From positions 1 to 64,000 of the forward strand of contig JANXWA010000002.1 of assembly GCA_025351385.1 (NCBI GenBank): a stretch of 64,000 nt of DNA, written 5' to 3'. The DNA is from Acidimicrobiales bacterium (GTDB lineage: Bacteria; Actinomycetota; Acidimicrobiia; Acidimicrobiales; RAAP-2). Below are positions 17,023 to 25,312 of this stretch, in pieces. Both the position numbers and the translations under genes were made by a program. Position 1 is the first letter of the stretch; each line of letters opens with the position of its first letter. Under the pieces are notes generated by a model, which worked only from the letters and a program-made list of their open reading frames with translations, searched no databases and had not been told where the DNA came from.

Positions 17023-18728
17023 TGACTGACGTTCTGAACCCGCCGGTCACCACGCCGAGTGACGACCACGGCCACGAGGAGCACCACGGGCCGACCGGCA
17101 TCCTGAAATGGATCACGACGACGGATCACAAGGTCATCGGACTCTCCTACACCGTCACTTCAGTGCTGATGCTCGTCATCGGCGGGCTCTTCGCTGAGAT
17201 CATCCGCTTCCAGCTGGCGACGCCCAACGCGAACCTGGTCTCGCTCGCGCAGTACAACGAGCTGTTCACGATGCACGGTTCGGTCATGATCTACCTGTTC
17301 GCAGGGCCCTTCGCCTTCGGCGGGCTCGCCAACATCATCGTGCCCATCCAGATCGGCGCGCCCGACATGGCCTTCCCGCGCCTGAACGCCCTGTCCTACT
17401 GGCTGTACCTGACCGGCGCGATCACGATGCTCGCCGGCTTCTTCACCGCAGGTGGCGCCGCCAACTTCGGCTGGGTCGCCTACGCGCCGCTGTCGAACTC
17501 GATCAACACGCCCGGTGCCGGGGCGGACCTGTGGATCGGTGGCCTGCTCCTCACGGGGTTCTCGGCCATCTTCACCGGCGTCAACCTCACCGCCACGATC
17601 TTCTACCTGCGCGCGCCCGGCATGACGATGTTCCGCATGCCGATCTTCACGTGGAACATGCTGGTGACGGGAATCCTGATCCTCCTCGCCTTCCCGGTGC
17701 TGACCGCCGGGCTCGTGATGCTCTACTGCGACCGGCACTTCGGCACCCACATCTACTCGGTGACGGGGGGCGGTGTGCCGGTGCTGTGGCAGCACATCTT
17801 CTGGTTCTGGGGCCATCCCGAGGTGTACATCCTGGCGCTGCCCTTCTTCGGCATGGTGACCGAGATCATTCCGGTCTTCTCGCGCAAGCCCGTCTTCGGC
17901 TACAAGGGGATGATCTTCGCGACCCTCTCGATTGCCGCACTGTCGCTCGGCGTTTGGGCCCACCACATGTTCACCACCGGCGTGGTCCTGCTGCCTTTCT
18001 TCTCCATCATGAGCCTCCTGATCGCCGTGCCGACCGGCATCAAGATCTTCAACTGGATTGGCACGATGTGGCGAGGCCAGATCTGGTTCTCCACCGCCAT
18101 GCTGATGGCGATCGGATTCGTCGTGACGTTCCTCATCGGTGGACTTACTGGCATCTACCTGGCCAGCCCCCCGCTCGACTTCTTCACCCACGACACGTAC
18201 TTCGTGGTGGCCCACTTCCACTCGGTCGTCATGGCCCTCGTGCTGGGCGGAATGGCGGGCCTCTACTACTGGGGTCCCAAGATCACCGGCTACCTCTTGA
18301 ACGAGCGCTACGGCAAGATCCAGTTCTGGTTCCTCTTCATTGGCACTCAGGTCTTTACCTTCCCCCAGTACCTGCTGGGTCTGCGCGGCATGCCGCGACG
18401 CGTGGCGATCTACGCCCACGATCCACAGTGGAAGTTACTTAACGATTGGAGCACCATCGGCGCCATCCTGATCGGCGTGTCGACGCTGATCTTCGTGGTG
18501 AACGTCGCGGTCAGCTGGAAGAAGTACCCGGCCGGCGACAACCCGTGGGACGCCCACACACTCGAGTGGTTCACCACCTCGCCCCCGCCCCACCACAACT
18601 TCTACCGACTGCCCCAGATCCGCTCGGAGCGTCCGACGTGGGACTACAACCACCCCGAGCACCGATCGCTCGGCCACGGGAAGCATCCCGGACTCGGTGA
18701 CCCGCATCCCGAGGTCGTGGAGGACTGA
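17022..18728 (+). CDS. ctaD: Cytochrome c oxidase subunit I
   Basis: A 568-residue heme-copper oxidase subunit with twelve helices. The binuclear-centre motif WGHPEVYILALP contains the Glu of A1-type enzymes and the cross-linked His-Tyr pair. THDTYFVVAHFHSV gives the heme ligands. It reduces oxygen to water and pumps protons. The ATG at 17022 overlaps the ctaC stop, with GGGAG upstream. The ctaF start overlaps its stop by one base. Subunit III and the bc1 complex are outside the window. Confidence 0.97.
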   Translation: MTDVLNPPVTTPSDDHGHEEHHGPTGILKWITTTDHKVIGLSYTVTSVLMLVIGGLFAEIIRFQLATPNANLVSLAQYNELFTMHGSVMIYLFAGPFAFGGLANIIVPIQIGAPDMAFPRLNALSYWLYLTGAITMLAGFFTAGGAANFGWVAYAPLSNSINTPGAGADLWIGGLLLTGFSAIFTGVNLTATIFYLRAPGMTMFRMPIFTWNMLVTGILILLAFPVLTAGLVMLYCDRHFGTHIYSVTGGGVPVLWQHIFWFWGHPEVYILALPFFGMVTEIIPVFSRKPVFGYKGMIFATLSIAALSLGVWAHHMFTTGVVLLPFFSIMSLLIAVPTGIKIFNWIGTMWRGQIWFSTAMLMAIGFVVTFLIGGLTGIYLASPPLDFFTHDTYFVVAHFHSVVMALVLGGMAGLYYWGPKITGYLLNERYGKIQFWFLFIGTQVFTFPQYLLGLRGMPRRVAIYAHDPQWKLLNDWSTIGAILIGVSTLIFVVNVAVSWKKYPAGDNPWDAHTLEWFTTSPPPHHNFYRLPQIRSERPTWDYNHPEHRSLGHGKHPGLGDPHPEVVED

Positions 18729-19120
18729 TGAAGGCCGAAGCGAAACTCATGCTGGGCCTGGGCCTCTTCTTCGGCCTGATGTGCGCCGTCTACTGGAACT
18801 GGAGCCTCGAGAACGCCGGCGGCGTCATGATGTTCGCGGGAATGCTGCTCGGCTTCCTGCCCGGCGGCTACTTCTACTGGTGGAGCCGGCGTATGAAGGC
18901 CCGACCCGAGGACGACCCCTACGCCACCCAGGCCGGTGGCGCCGGCGTGATCGGGTCGTTCCCCGGCACCTCCATCTGGCCATTCACGATGGGCATGGGC
19001 GCGTTCCTCGTGGTCCTCGCCCTCGTCTTTGGCATCTGGTTCCTGATCCCCGGGCTGGGACTCGTCGGATGGGCCGTGCTCGGTGGTACTTCCGAGGGCC
19101 GCCGCGGCGGGAAGGTCTGA
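18728..19120 (+). CDS. ctaF: Cytochrome c oxidase subunit IV (actinobacterial type)
   Basis: A 130-residue protein with four membrane helices in two pairs and the GYFYWWSRRM turn, followed by a conserved acidic/Tyr stretch EDDPYA. It matches the actinobacteria-specific CtaF subunit found behind ctaC-ctaD. The start overlaps the ctaD stop (TGATG). The C-terminus is basic. Confidence 0.9.
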   Translation: MKAEAKLMLGLGLFFGLMCAVYWNWSLENAGGVMMFAGMLLGFLPGGYFYWWSRRMKARPEDDPYATQAGGAGVIGSFPGTSIWPFTMGMGAFLVVLALVFGIWFLIPGLGLVGWAVLGGTSEGRRGGKV

Positions 19121-19375
19121 CCAGACCGGTCGCATCGGCCGTGACGACACCGGCCCGGCCACGAGCGAGCGAACTGCGGCGCCGCGCGACACGTCACCTC
19201 CATTGGCGCGATGCGCCCGTCGAGGTCGTTGGCGCGCGCGAGCATCGAGCGACATAGTCACCCTCGGGCAAGAAAGCTAGGGGCTTTGGTCCACAATCAT
19301 CGAAAAGTCACGCTCCCAATGCTGCCTAGTATTGAAAGAGCGCCCGGAGTCAGCCGTTCGTAGCAAGGAGACGAA
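19121..19375. other. Intergenic region between ctaF and sdhC
   Basis: About 255 bases. Only the candidate sdhC promoter box TAGTAT and an AAGGAG ribosome site stand out; I see no hairpin with a T-run. Confidence 0.4.
19327..19332 (+). promoter_or_regulatory. Candidate -10 box (TAGTAT) of the sdh operon
   Basis: TAGTAT is close to the -10 consensus and leaves a leader of about 40 bases ending in AAGGAG before the sdhC GTG. No clear -35 was found. Confidence 0.4.
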
Positions 19376-20185
19376 GTGACCGCAGTGGAGAGTTCGACGA
19401 GGGTAGTTCTTGGCGGCACCCGCGGCGGCCCCGACGTCCCCACCCTGCGCCAGGACCGCTGGTGGCTGCAACCGGTCGTGACCGTGTCGGTCCTCACGGC
19501 CTTCGTCATCTACTCCACCTGGGCAGCGTTCCAGAACAAGTACTACTTCGTGGGCTCCCCGGTGCACCTGGTCAGCCCCTTCTACTCCCCCTGTCTCGCC
19601 AGTACTTGCGTGCCGGGCTCAAAAATCGGCTTCGCCTTTAGCGGCTGGAATCTGTCGCCGGCGCTGCTGATCCTGATCTTCCCGCTGGGGTTCCGCCTCA
19701 CCTGCTACTACTACCGGCGCAGCTACTACCGCGCCTTCTGGTGGTCGCCGCCCTCGTGCGCGGTCGCCGACGCCCACGCCACGTACTCGGGCGAGACCCG
19801 CTTCCCGCTCGTGATGCAGAACCTGCATCGCTACTTCTTCTTCGCCGGGCTGATCTTCAATTCGCTCCTCACCTACGACGCAATCGATGCCTTCCGCCAG
19901 AATGGTGGCGGGGTGGCGGTGACCGTCGGCACACTCGTGCTGTGCGTGAATGCCGTGCTGCTCTGGGCGTACTCGCTCGGTTGTCACGCCTGTCGCCACC
20001 TTTGCGGCGGCAACGTAAGGAGCTTCAAGGCCCACCCCCTGCGCTACCGCTTCTGGAAGTTCCTTACGCCGCTCAACGCCAAGCACATGAACCTCGCCTG
20101 GGCGTCGCTCATCTTCGTGGCCCTCACTGACGTCTACGTGCGACTCGTCGCCTCGGGCGCCCTCACCGACTACAAACTCTTCTAG
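19376..20185 (+). CDS. sdhC: Succinate dehydrogenase membrane subunit, Sdh1 type
   Basis: A 269-residue protein with five helices (about 32-53, 92-112, 150-170, 180-202 and 238-258) placed directly before sdhA and sdhB. It resembles the single large membrane subunit of mycobacterial Sdh1 (Rv0249c type), not the small heme-binding SdhC/SdhD pair. A dense Cys/His motif GCHACRHLCGG (residues 202-212) follows helix four. In Sdh1 a membrane-embedded Rieske-type [2Fe-2S] cluster has been described, and C203, H204, C206, H208 and C210 are candidate ligands. GTG start with AAGGAG. Confidence 0.85.
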   Translation: MTAVESSTRVVLGGTRGGPDVPTLRQDRWWLQPVVTVSVLTAFVIYSTWAAFQNKYYFVGSPVHLVSPFYSPCLASTCVPGSKIGFAFSGWNLSPALLILIFPLGFRLTCYYYRRSYYRAFWWSPPSCAVADAHATYSGETRFPLVMQNLHRYFFFAGLIFNSLLTYDAIDAFRQNGGGVAVTVGTLVLCVNAVLLWAYSLGCHACRHLCGGNVRSFKAHPLRYRFWKFLTPLNAKHMNLAWASLIFVALTDVYVRLVASGALTDYKLF

Positions 20186-20199
20186 ATCGAAGGAATGCT

Positions 20200-22017
20200 G
20201 TGACCGACTTCCCATACGAGCACCACGACTACGACGTCCTCATCATCGGCGCAGGCGGCGCCGGACTACGGGCCGCCATCGAGGCCAAGCAGCGCGGCCT
20301 CAAGGTCGGCATCATCACGAAGTCGCTGCTCGGCAAGGCCCACACGGTCATGGCCGAGGGCGGCATGGCTGCCGCCATGGGCAATGTCTCGGACGAGGAC
20401 AACTGGATGGTGCACTTCCGCGACACGATGCGTGGTGGCAAGTTCCTCAACAACAACCGCATGGCCGAACTGCACGCCAAGGAGTCCCCCGACCGCGTCT
20501 GGGAGCTCGAGCAGTGGGGAGCGCTCTTCGACCGCACCAAGGACGGCAAGATCCTCCAGCGCGACTTCGGCGGCCACCGCTACGCGCGCCTCGCCCACGT
20601 CGGCGACCGCACGGGGCTCGAACTGATCCGCACCCTGCAGCAGAAGGTCGTGTCCATGCACACCGACGTCTTCATGGAGTGCAAGGTGCTGAAGCTGGTG
20701 CACGACGACGCAGGGCGCATCGCCGGCTGCGTCGCCTACTGGCGACCCAGCGGCGAGTTCGTCACTTTCTCGGCCAAGGCCGTGATCATCGCCACCGGTG
20801 GCGTCGGCAAGTCCTGGAAGTTCACGTCCAACTCGTGGGAGGGCACCGGTGACGGCCACGCCATGGCCCTGTGGGCAGGCGCGAAGCTGATCGACATGGA
20901 GTGCATCCAGTTCCACCCGACGGGTATGGTCTGGCCGCTCAGCGTGCGCGGACTGCTCGTCACCGAAGGCGTCCGAGGCGACGGCGGGGTGCTGCGCAAT
21001 TCCGAAGGCCAACGCTTCATGTTCAACTACGTCGCCGACATGTTCCGCGCCGAGACCGCCGAGACCGAGGAGGAGGGCGACAAGTGGTACGACGACCACG
21101 CCGCCGGGCGCCGACCGCCGGAGCTCCTCCCGCGCGACGAGGTCGCCCGCGCCATCAACACCGAGGTGAAGGCCGGTCGCGGAACCCCGCACGGGGGCGT
21201 CTACCTGGACATCGCGACACGCCGCTCGGCCGAGTTCATCCGCCGCCGCCTCCCGTCGATGTACCACCAGTTCATGGAACTCGCCGGCGTCGACATCACC
21301 CGCGAGTCGATGGAGATCGGGCCGACCTGCCACTACATCATGGGCGGCGTGCAGGTCGACGCCGACTCCGCCGCGACCATCGTCCCCGGTCTCTTCGCCG
21401 CCGGTGAGGCGGCCGGTGGACTGCACGGGGCGAACCGCCTCGGCGGCAACTCGCTCAGTGACCTCGTGGTCTTCGGACGCCGCGCCGGCATGGGCGCCGC
21501 CGACTACATCGAGGCCGGAATTGGGCCCAGTTCGTTCGACCTGGGCGAGGTCGAAACGGCCGTCGCCGAAGCGCTCGCGCCCTTCGAGCGCACCGAGGGC
21601 GAGAACCCCTACGACATCCAGCGCGACCTTCAGGAGATGATGCAGGCGAACGTCGGCATCATCCGAACGGGGCCGGATCTCGAAGAGGCGAAGGTCAAGC
21701 TCGACGAGTTCATCGTTCGCGTCAAGAACATCGCCGTGAAGGGCGGACGGGCTTACAACCCTGGCTGGAACCTCGCGACCGACCTACCGAGCATGCTCAC
21801 CGTCTCGCGCTCGACGGCGACCGCGGCGCTCTTGCGCCGCGAGTCGCGCGGCGGCCACACCCGCGAGGACTTCCCCAAGGCCGACCCCGAGTTCGCGAAG
21901 TTCAACTTCGCCCTCTCGAGCGAGGGCGGCAGTTGGGACAGCCCGATCAACGCAACCGAGTCGCCGTTGCTGCCGATGCCCAACGAACTGAAGGCTCTGC
22001 TGGAGGAGGCGAATTAA
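20200..22017 (+). CDS. sdhA: Succinate dehydrogenase flavoprotein subunit
   Basis: A 605-residue flavoprotein that oxidises succinate to fumarate. The FAD site begins DVLIIGAGGAGLRAAIEA. GKAHTVMAEGG contains the His that carries covalent FAD in the family. The substrate region includes QFHPTGM and the active-site Arg segment near HGANRLGGNSL. The start GTG has AAGGA just upstream. Its stop TAA overlaps the sdhB ATG, with GGAGGAGG before it, so sdhA and sdhB are tightly coupled. Confidence 0.96.
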   Translation: MTDFPYEHHDYDVLIIGAGGAGLRAAIEAKQRGLKVGIITKSLLGKAHTVMAEGGMAAAMGNVSDEDNWMVHFRDTMRGGKFLNNNRMAELHAKESPDRVWELEQWGALFDRTKDGKILQRDFGGHRYARLAHVGDRTGLELIRTLQQKVVSMHTDVFMECKVLKLVHDDAGRIAGCVAYWRPSGEFVTFSAKAVIIATGGVGKSWKFTSNSWEGTGDGHAMALWAGAKLIDMECIQFHPTGMVWPLSVRGLLVTEGVRGDGGVLRNSEGQRFMFNYVADMFRAETAETEEEGDKWYDDHAAGRRPPELLPRDEVARAINTEVKAGRGTPHGGVYLDIATRRSAEFIRRRLPSMYHQFMELAGVDITRESMEIGPTCHYIMGGVQVDADSAATIVPGLFAAGEAAGGLHGANRLGGNSLSDLVVFGRRAGMGAADYIEAGIGPSSFDLGEVETAVAEALAPFERTEGENPYDIQRDLQEMMQANVGIIRTGPDLEEAKVKLDEFIVRVKNIAVKGGRAYNPGWNLATDLPSMLTVSRSTATAALLRRESRGGHTREDFPKADPEFAKFNFALSSEGGSWDSPINATESPLLPMPNELKALLEEAN

Positions 22018-22796
22018 TGGCTGACGTGACCATGCGAATCTGGCGGGGCGACTCGTCGGGCGGTGATTTCGAGAGCTTCACGGTCGCCCAGAACGAGGGC
22101 GAGGTCGTCCTCGACGTCATCCACCGGATCCAGGCGACCGAGGCACCCGACCTGGCATGTCGCTGGAACTGCAAGGCCGGCAAGTGCGGCTCCTGCTCGG
22201 CCGAGATCAACGGCAAGCCCCGCCTCATGTGCATGACGCGCATGGACCAGCTGCCCGAGGGGCCGATCACGGTGACGCCGATGAAGGCGTTCCCGATCAT
22301 CCGCGACCTGGTGACCGACGTCTCGTTCAATTTCGCGATGGCGGAGAGGGTGCCGGCGCTGCTGCCGCCCCCGATGCCCGAGGGCGGTTACCGCATGTTC
22401 CAAGAGGACGTCGAGCGCGGCCAGGAGTTCCGCAAGTGCATCGAGTGCTTTATGTGCCAGGACGTCTGCCACGTGATTCGCGACCACGAGGACAACAAGC
22501 AGCACTACGCCGGCCCGAGGTTCTTCATCCGCTACGCCGAACTCGAGATGCACCCGCTCGACCAGAACGACCGTCGCGAGTTGATCCGAGAGGAGATGGG
22601 GCTCGGCTACTGCAACATCACAAAGTGCTGTACCGAGGTCTGCCCCGAGCACATCCATATCACCGACAACGCGATCATCCCCTTGAAGGAACGCGTCGTC
22701 GACGCGAACTACGACCCCGTCGCCTGGCTCGGTCGCAAGATCCTGCGTCGGACGAAGAGGTCGTCGGCCGACGCCGCCGTCCAGCCCGCCCCGTAG
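22017..22796 (+). CDS. sdhB: Succinate dehydrogenase iron-sulfur subunit
   Basis: A 259-residue electron-transfer subunit. The N-terminal plant-type ferredoxin domain carries the [2Fe-2S] ligands in CRWNCKAGKCGSC and a later Cys in RLMCM. The C-terminal helical domain has CIECFMCQDVC and CCTEVCPEH for the [4Fe-4S] and [3Fe-4S] clusters. It passes electrons from the flavin to the membrane subunit. The extended basic C-terminus is unremarkable. Confidence 0.96.
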   Translation: MADVTMRIWRGDSSGGDFESFTVAQNEGEVVLDVIHRIQATEAPDLACRWNCKAGKCGSCSAEINGKPRLMCMTRMDQLPEGPITVTPMKAFPIIRDLVTDVSFNFAMAERVPALLPPPMPEGGYRMFQEDVERGQEFRKCIECFMCQDVCHVIRDHEDNKQHYAGPRFFIRYAELEMHPLDQNDRRELIREEMGLGYCNITKCCTEVCPEHIHITDNAIIPLKERVVDANYDPVAWLGRKILRRTKRSSADAAVQPAP

Positions 22797-22799
22797 TCC

Positions 22800-23168
22800 G
22801 TGGCCGACTTCCTCTCGGCCGGTTGGTTCGCCGAGCTGAACGAGACCCTCGCCAGTGCGGGACCGGTGCCGTTGGCGGGCGACGCCCCGACCGTGCGCGT
22901 CGTCATCGAGTTCCCTGACGCGCCGACGTCGGTGCCCCACGCGATGACGTTCTCACTGAGTCGCGAAGGGGCGTCCGTCGACCCCGGTGACCACCTCGCC
23001 GCGGACGCGATTCTGCGCCTCTCCTTCGCCGACGCCTCGGGACTGACCACCGGCCAGTTCGACAGTGCCTCGGCGCTGCGCGAGGGTCGGATCAAGGTGC
23101 GTGGCGACATCAACGCGGTCGTGCCGGTCCTCTCCTGGCTGCAGCAGGCCCATCCCAGCGCCCACTAG
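22800..23168 (+). CDS. SCP2 sterol-binding-domain protein
   Basis: A 122-residue soluble protein. The segment FDSASALREGRIKVRGDIN is the typical SCP2 end motif, and preceding strands AILRLSFADASGLTTGQ agree. SCP2 domains bind lipids or acyl chains. The GTG start lies three bases after the sdhB stop with no ribosome site, so translation probably depends on sdhB. Its role beside succinate dehydrogenase is unknown. Confidence 0.78.
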   Translation: MADFLSAGWFAELNETLASAGPVPLAGDAPTVRVVIEFPDAPTSVPHAMTFSLSREGASVDPGDHLAADAILRLSFADASGLTTGQFDSASALREGRIKVRGDINAVVPVLSWLQQAHPSAH

Positions 23169-23171
23169 GTT
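23166..23171 (+). promoter_or_regulatory. Leaderless -10 box (TAGGTT) of the nucleoside phosphorylase gene
   Basis: TAGGTT overlaps the stop codon of the SCP2 gene and is followed by six bases (CACGGC) and the GTG start. No ribosome site is present. Confidence 0.55.
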
Positions 23172-23177
23172 CACGGC

Positions 23178-23957
23178 GTGGAACTGCCCCTCCTCGAAGA
23201 CGACCTCGCCGAGCCGGGCGTCCTCGAGGCTCATATGCTCCATCGCCACCCGGTCGACCTGCCCCAGGTCGCCGTCCTGTGCTTCTTCAACGAGCTGCTC
23301 GAGCAGCTCGCCGGTGAAGGGGTGCTCCGGACGAAATACGTCTTGCGTAGTGAGATCGGACGCAATCCCGTCTACGAGTACGCGACCGACGACGGCGTCG
23401 TCGCGGTGGTGCACCCCGGCGTCGGCGCTCCCCTAGCGGCCGGATTCGTCGAGGAGATGGCGTCGCTCGGCGTGACGACGTTCGTCGCGTGCGGCGGGGC
23501 CGGTGCCCTCGTCGACGAGCTCGCCCTCGGCCACGTCATGGTCGTATCGTCGGCGCTGCGCGACGAGGGCACCAGTTTCCACTACGCGCCGGCGAGCCGC
23601 GTGATCGACGCCGACCCCCTCGGAGTCGCCGTCATGGCCGGGGTGCTGGACGAGCACCAGGTGCCGTACTTCACGGGACGCACCTGGACGACCGACGCGT
23701 TCTTTCGCGAGACGCGCGGCCGGGTCGACCGCCGCATCGACGAGGGCTGCGCGATGGTCGACATGGAGTCGTCGGCCTTCATCGCGGTCGCGAAGTACCG
23801 GGGGCTGCGCTTCGCCCAGGTCCTCTACGCCGGCGACTCGCTCGCCGGCGAGGTATGGGACAGTCGTTCGTGGGTGTCGGCGCGCTCGGTGCGCGAGGAC
23901 CTCTTCCGACTGAGCGCCCTCGCCGCAGTGCGGCTCCACCTCGCACCTGTTTCCTGA
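23178..23957 (+). CDS. Nucleoside phosphorylase (PNP/UDP family)
   Basis: A 259-residue enzyme of the phosphorylase superfamily. It has the Gly-rich VVHPGVGAPLAAGFVEEM, the core TTFVACGGAGAL, and CAMVDMESSAFIAVAKY with the nucleoside-binding Met-Glu pair. It probably cleaves uridine or purine nucleosides with phosphate in salvage. The base preference is not readable. The GTG is apparently leaderless. It is the last intact gene before the IS607/padR scar. Confidence 0.88.
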   Translation: MELPLLEDDLAEPGVLEAHMLHRHPVDLPQVAVLCFFNELLEQLAGEGVLRTKYVLRSEIGRNPVYEYATDDGVVAVVHPGVGAPLAAGFVEEMASLGVTTFVACGGAGALVDELALGHVMVVSSALRDEGTSFHYAPASRVIDADPLGVAVMAGVLDEHQVPYFTGRTWTTDAFFRETRGRVDRRIDEGCAMVDMESSAFIAVAKYRGLRFAQVLYAGDSLAGEVWDSRSWVSARSVREDLFRLSALAAVRLHLAPVS

Positions 23958-24094
23958 GCTCGCACCACCAACCGGTTCCCCGGACCGCTTCGGACCAGGG
24001 ACGACGGAGGGTACCGCCCATCGCCTCCGTGGCGATCCACAGTCGAAAGTGCGGTACTACGTAAAGCCTGGTAGAAGGTGGAACAGACAAGCTA

Positions 24095-24214
24095 TTGGCC
24101 CAGATGCGGCGCGGGTCCATTGAGTACTGCGTGCTAGCCCTGCTCCAGACCGAGGACCGCTACGGCTTCGAGATTACCCGCGCCCTCTCGGAGGCTGACG
24201 AGACGCGCGCGTAA
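24095..24214 (+). pseudogene. Truncated PadR-family regulator (5' fragment)
   Basis: A reading frame from TTG 24095 (or ATG 24104) gives LAQMRRGSIEYCVLALLQ followed by RYGFEITRALSEAD, a clear match to the N-terminal winged helix of PadR regulators. It then stops at TAA 24212-24214 after about 39 residues, where about 100-180 would be expected. The break lies where the antisense IS607-type tnpA fragment begins, so the gene was probably cut by that element. The 137 bases before it (23958-24094) show nothing recognisable. Confidence 0.75.
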
Positions 24215-24375
24215 ATCGCGGTAGATCCACGTTGGGATGTCGCTACTTCAAGATCGCCCACCAGAATGAGTCGACCTATCTGCCGTGCTGGCACGGGCAG
24301 TGTTCCTGCCCGGAAACACCGATAGGCAGTCTGGGGATGAATCCCCTGCGCGTGGGCCCACCCACTCAAGTTCAT
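24160..24375 (-). pseudogene. IS607-type serine recombinase TnpA, 5' remnant
   Basis: The minus strand encodes MNLSGWAHAQGIHPQTAYRC, then GTLPVPARQIGRLILV and AIYARVSSA. This is the N-terminus of IS607-family TnpA: a MerR-like DNA-binding domain, then the start of the resolvase domain with the catalytic Ser of YARVSS. After Ala61 the frame enters antisense padR and stops at residue 71, so the catalytic domain is lost. No tnpB is present. The two genes share the short sequence GGCTGAC at the junction. Confidence 0.75.
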
Positions 24376-24399
24376 TACTTGGCAGCCTTGCGTAGTGGT

Positions 24400-24630
24400 G
24401 TGACATCAGTTGGCAACCCCTGGATCGTCGTCGCGCTCAGCATCGTCGCGGTGCCTCTCATCGTGTTCATGCGCCTCACGCTGGTCCTCCGTCGGGGCTA
24501 CGCCGACGTCGCGAACCCGCGCGGCATCCGGCTGAACAAGACGGCCAGCTCGACCGGCACCGACGTGAAGCCGATCTGGATCGTCGCCCTCGTCTCGATC
24601 GTCTTCCTGCTCTGGCTGCTGGTCGCATGA
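24400..24630 (+). CDS. Small two-helix membrane protein, possibly 5' truncated
   Basis: A 76-residue frame from GTG 24400. It has a hydrophobic helix (WIVVALSIVAVPLIVFM), a basic loop with VLRRGYADVANPRG, and a second helix at the C-terminus. No family is recognised. There is no ribosome site, and the frame is open further upstream into the IS607 remnant, so the original start may have been lost. It may be what remains of a gene once downstream of padR. Confidence 0.45.
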   Translation: MTSVGNPWIVVALSIVAVPLIVFMRLTLVLRRGYADVANPRGIRLNKTASSTGTDVKPIWIVALVSIVFLLWLLVA

Positions 24631-24773
24631 CCCGAGTCCTTCAACTGACGTCGGCCTTGGCCTGACCTCACACTCGCTCACCGCGCGAGCCGACCACCCC
24701 CGTGCTCGGTTCATCGACCCGTCGGGCCTACGATTGAGTGCCACGGGACGACCGTGGCACGAACGGGGGAACC

Positions 24774-25256
24774 ATGGACGCGAGCGAGTCCGCAGGGGCA
24801 GCGAATGAGAGTGGCGACCCCGGCGAGTCGTCGGTGCTCGACACTGAGGAGACCGGCCTGATCGCCGAGTACGAGGGGACTCCGACCTGGGTGAAGCTGG
24901 GAGTGCTGGCCGTCATCGTCGTGGTGGTCGCCGTCGTCTTGAGCGTCTGGCACACCTTCTACTTCCACTGGTTCGAGGTCCACTCCGGCACGGTCAACGA
25001 ATCCGGCCCCTACTACGGGTTCTGGAGCGGCTTCGGGTCGGACCTCGGCGAGGCGACCATCGTCGTCGGCATCGTCGCCACCTGGCGCCACCACAACTGC
25101 CACGTGAAGGGCTGCGCGAGGCTCGGCCGCCAGGTGGCGGGCACGCCGTACCTCGCGTGTCCCAAGCACCACCCCGACCACAAGGGCTACAAGCGCGGTG
25201 TCTCGCTCGACGAACTCCACGGAGCCCACAAGAAGGCGAAGCAGTCCTCGAAGTAA
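24774..25256 (+). CDS. Membrane protein with a cytoplasmic Cys/His (zinc-like) tail
   Basis: A 160-residue protein. After an acidic N-terminus of about 45 residues there is one strong helix (WVKLGVLAVIVVVVAVVLSV), then YYGFWSGFGSDLGEA and a second weaker hydrophobic stretch. The C-terminal part, HHNCHVKGCARLG then YLACPKHHPDH, has three Cys and several His spaced like a metal knuckle. From memory, similar tails occur in hypothetical proteins of actinobacteria and their phages. GGGGGAA precedes the ATG. Function unknown. Confidence 0.65.
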   Translation: MDASESAGAANESGDPGESSVLDTEETGLIAEYEGTPTWVKLGVLAVIVVVVAVVLSVWHTFYFHWFEVHSGTVNESGPYYGFWSGFGSDLGEATIVVGIVATWRHHNCHVKGCARLGRQVAGTPYLACPKHHPDHKGYKRGVSLDELHGAHKKAKQSSK

Positions 25257-25264
25257 TCCGGCGA

Positions 25265-25281
25265 CGGGCGATCGTTGCCCG
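25265..25281. terminator. Possible bidirectional terminator hairpin
   Basis: CGGGC (25265-25269) pairs with GCCCG (25277-25281) around a seven-base loop. It lies between the convergent zinc-tail membrane gene and mdh. There is no T-run and the stem is short. Confidence 0.3.
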
Positions 25282-25312
25282 GCACGGTTTCACGCCAGCG
25301 GCGCACGTTCAA

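Noticed and set aside
17160-18419. A 419-codon minus-strand frame opposite ctaD
   Set aside because: His/Asp/Glu-rich shadow of a conserved oxidase gene; no start signal.
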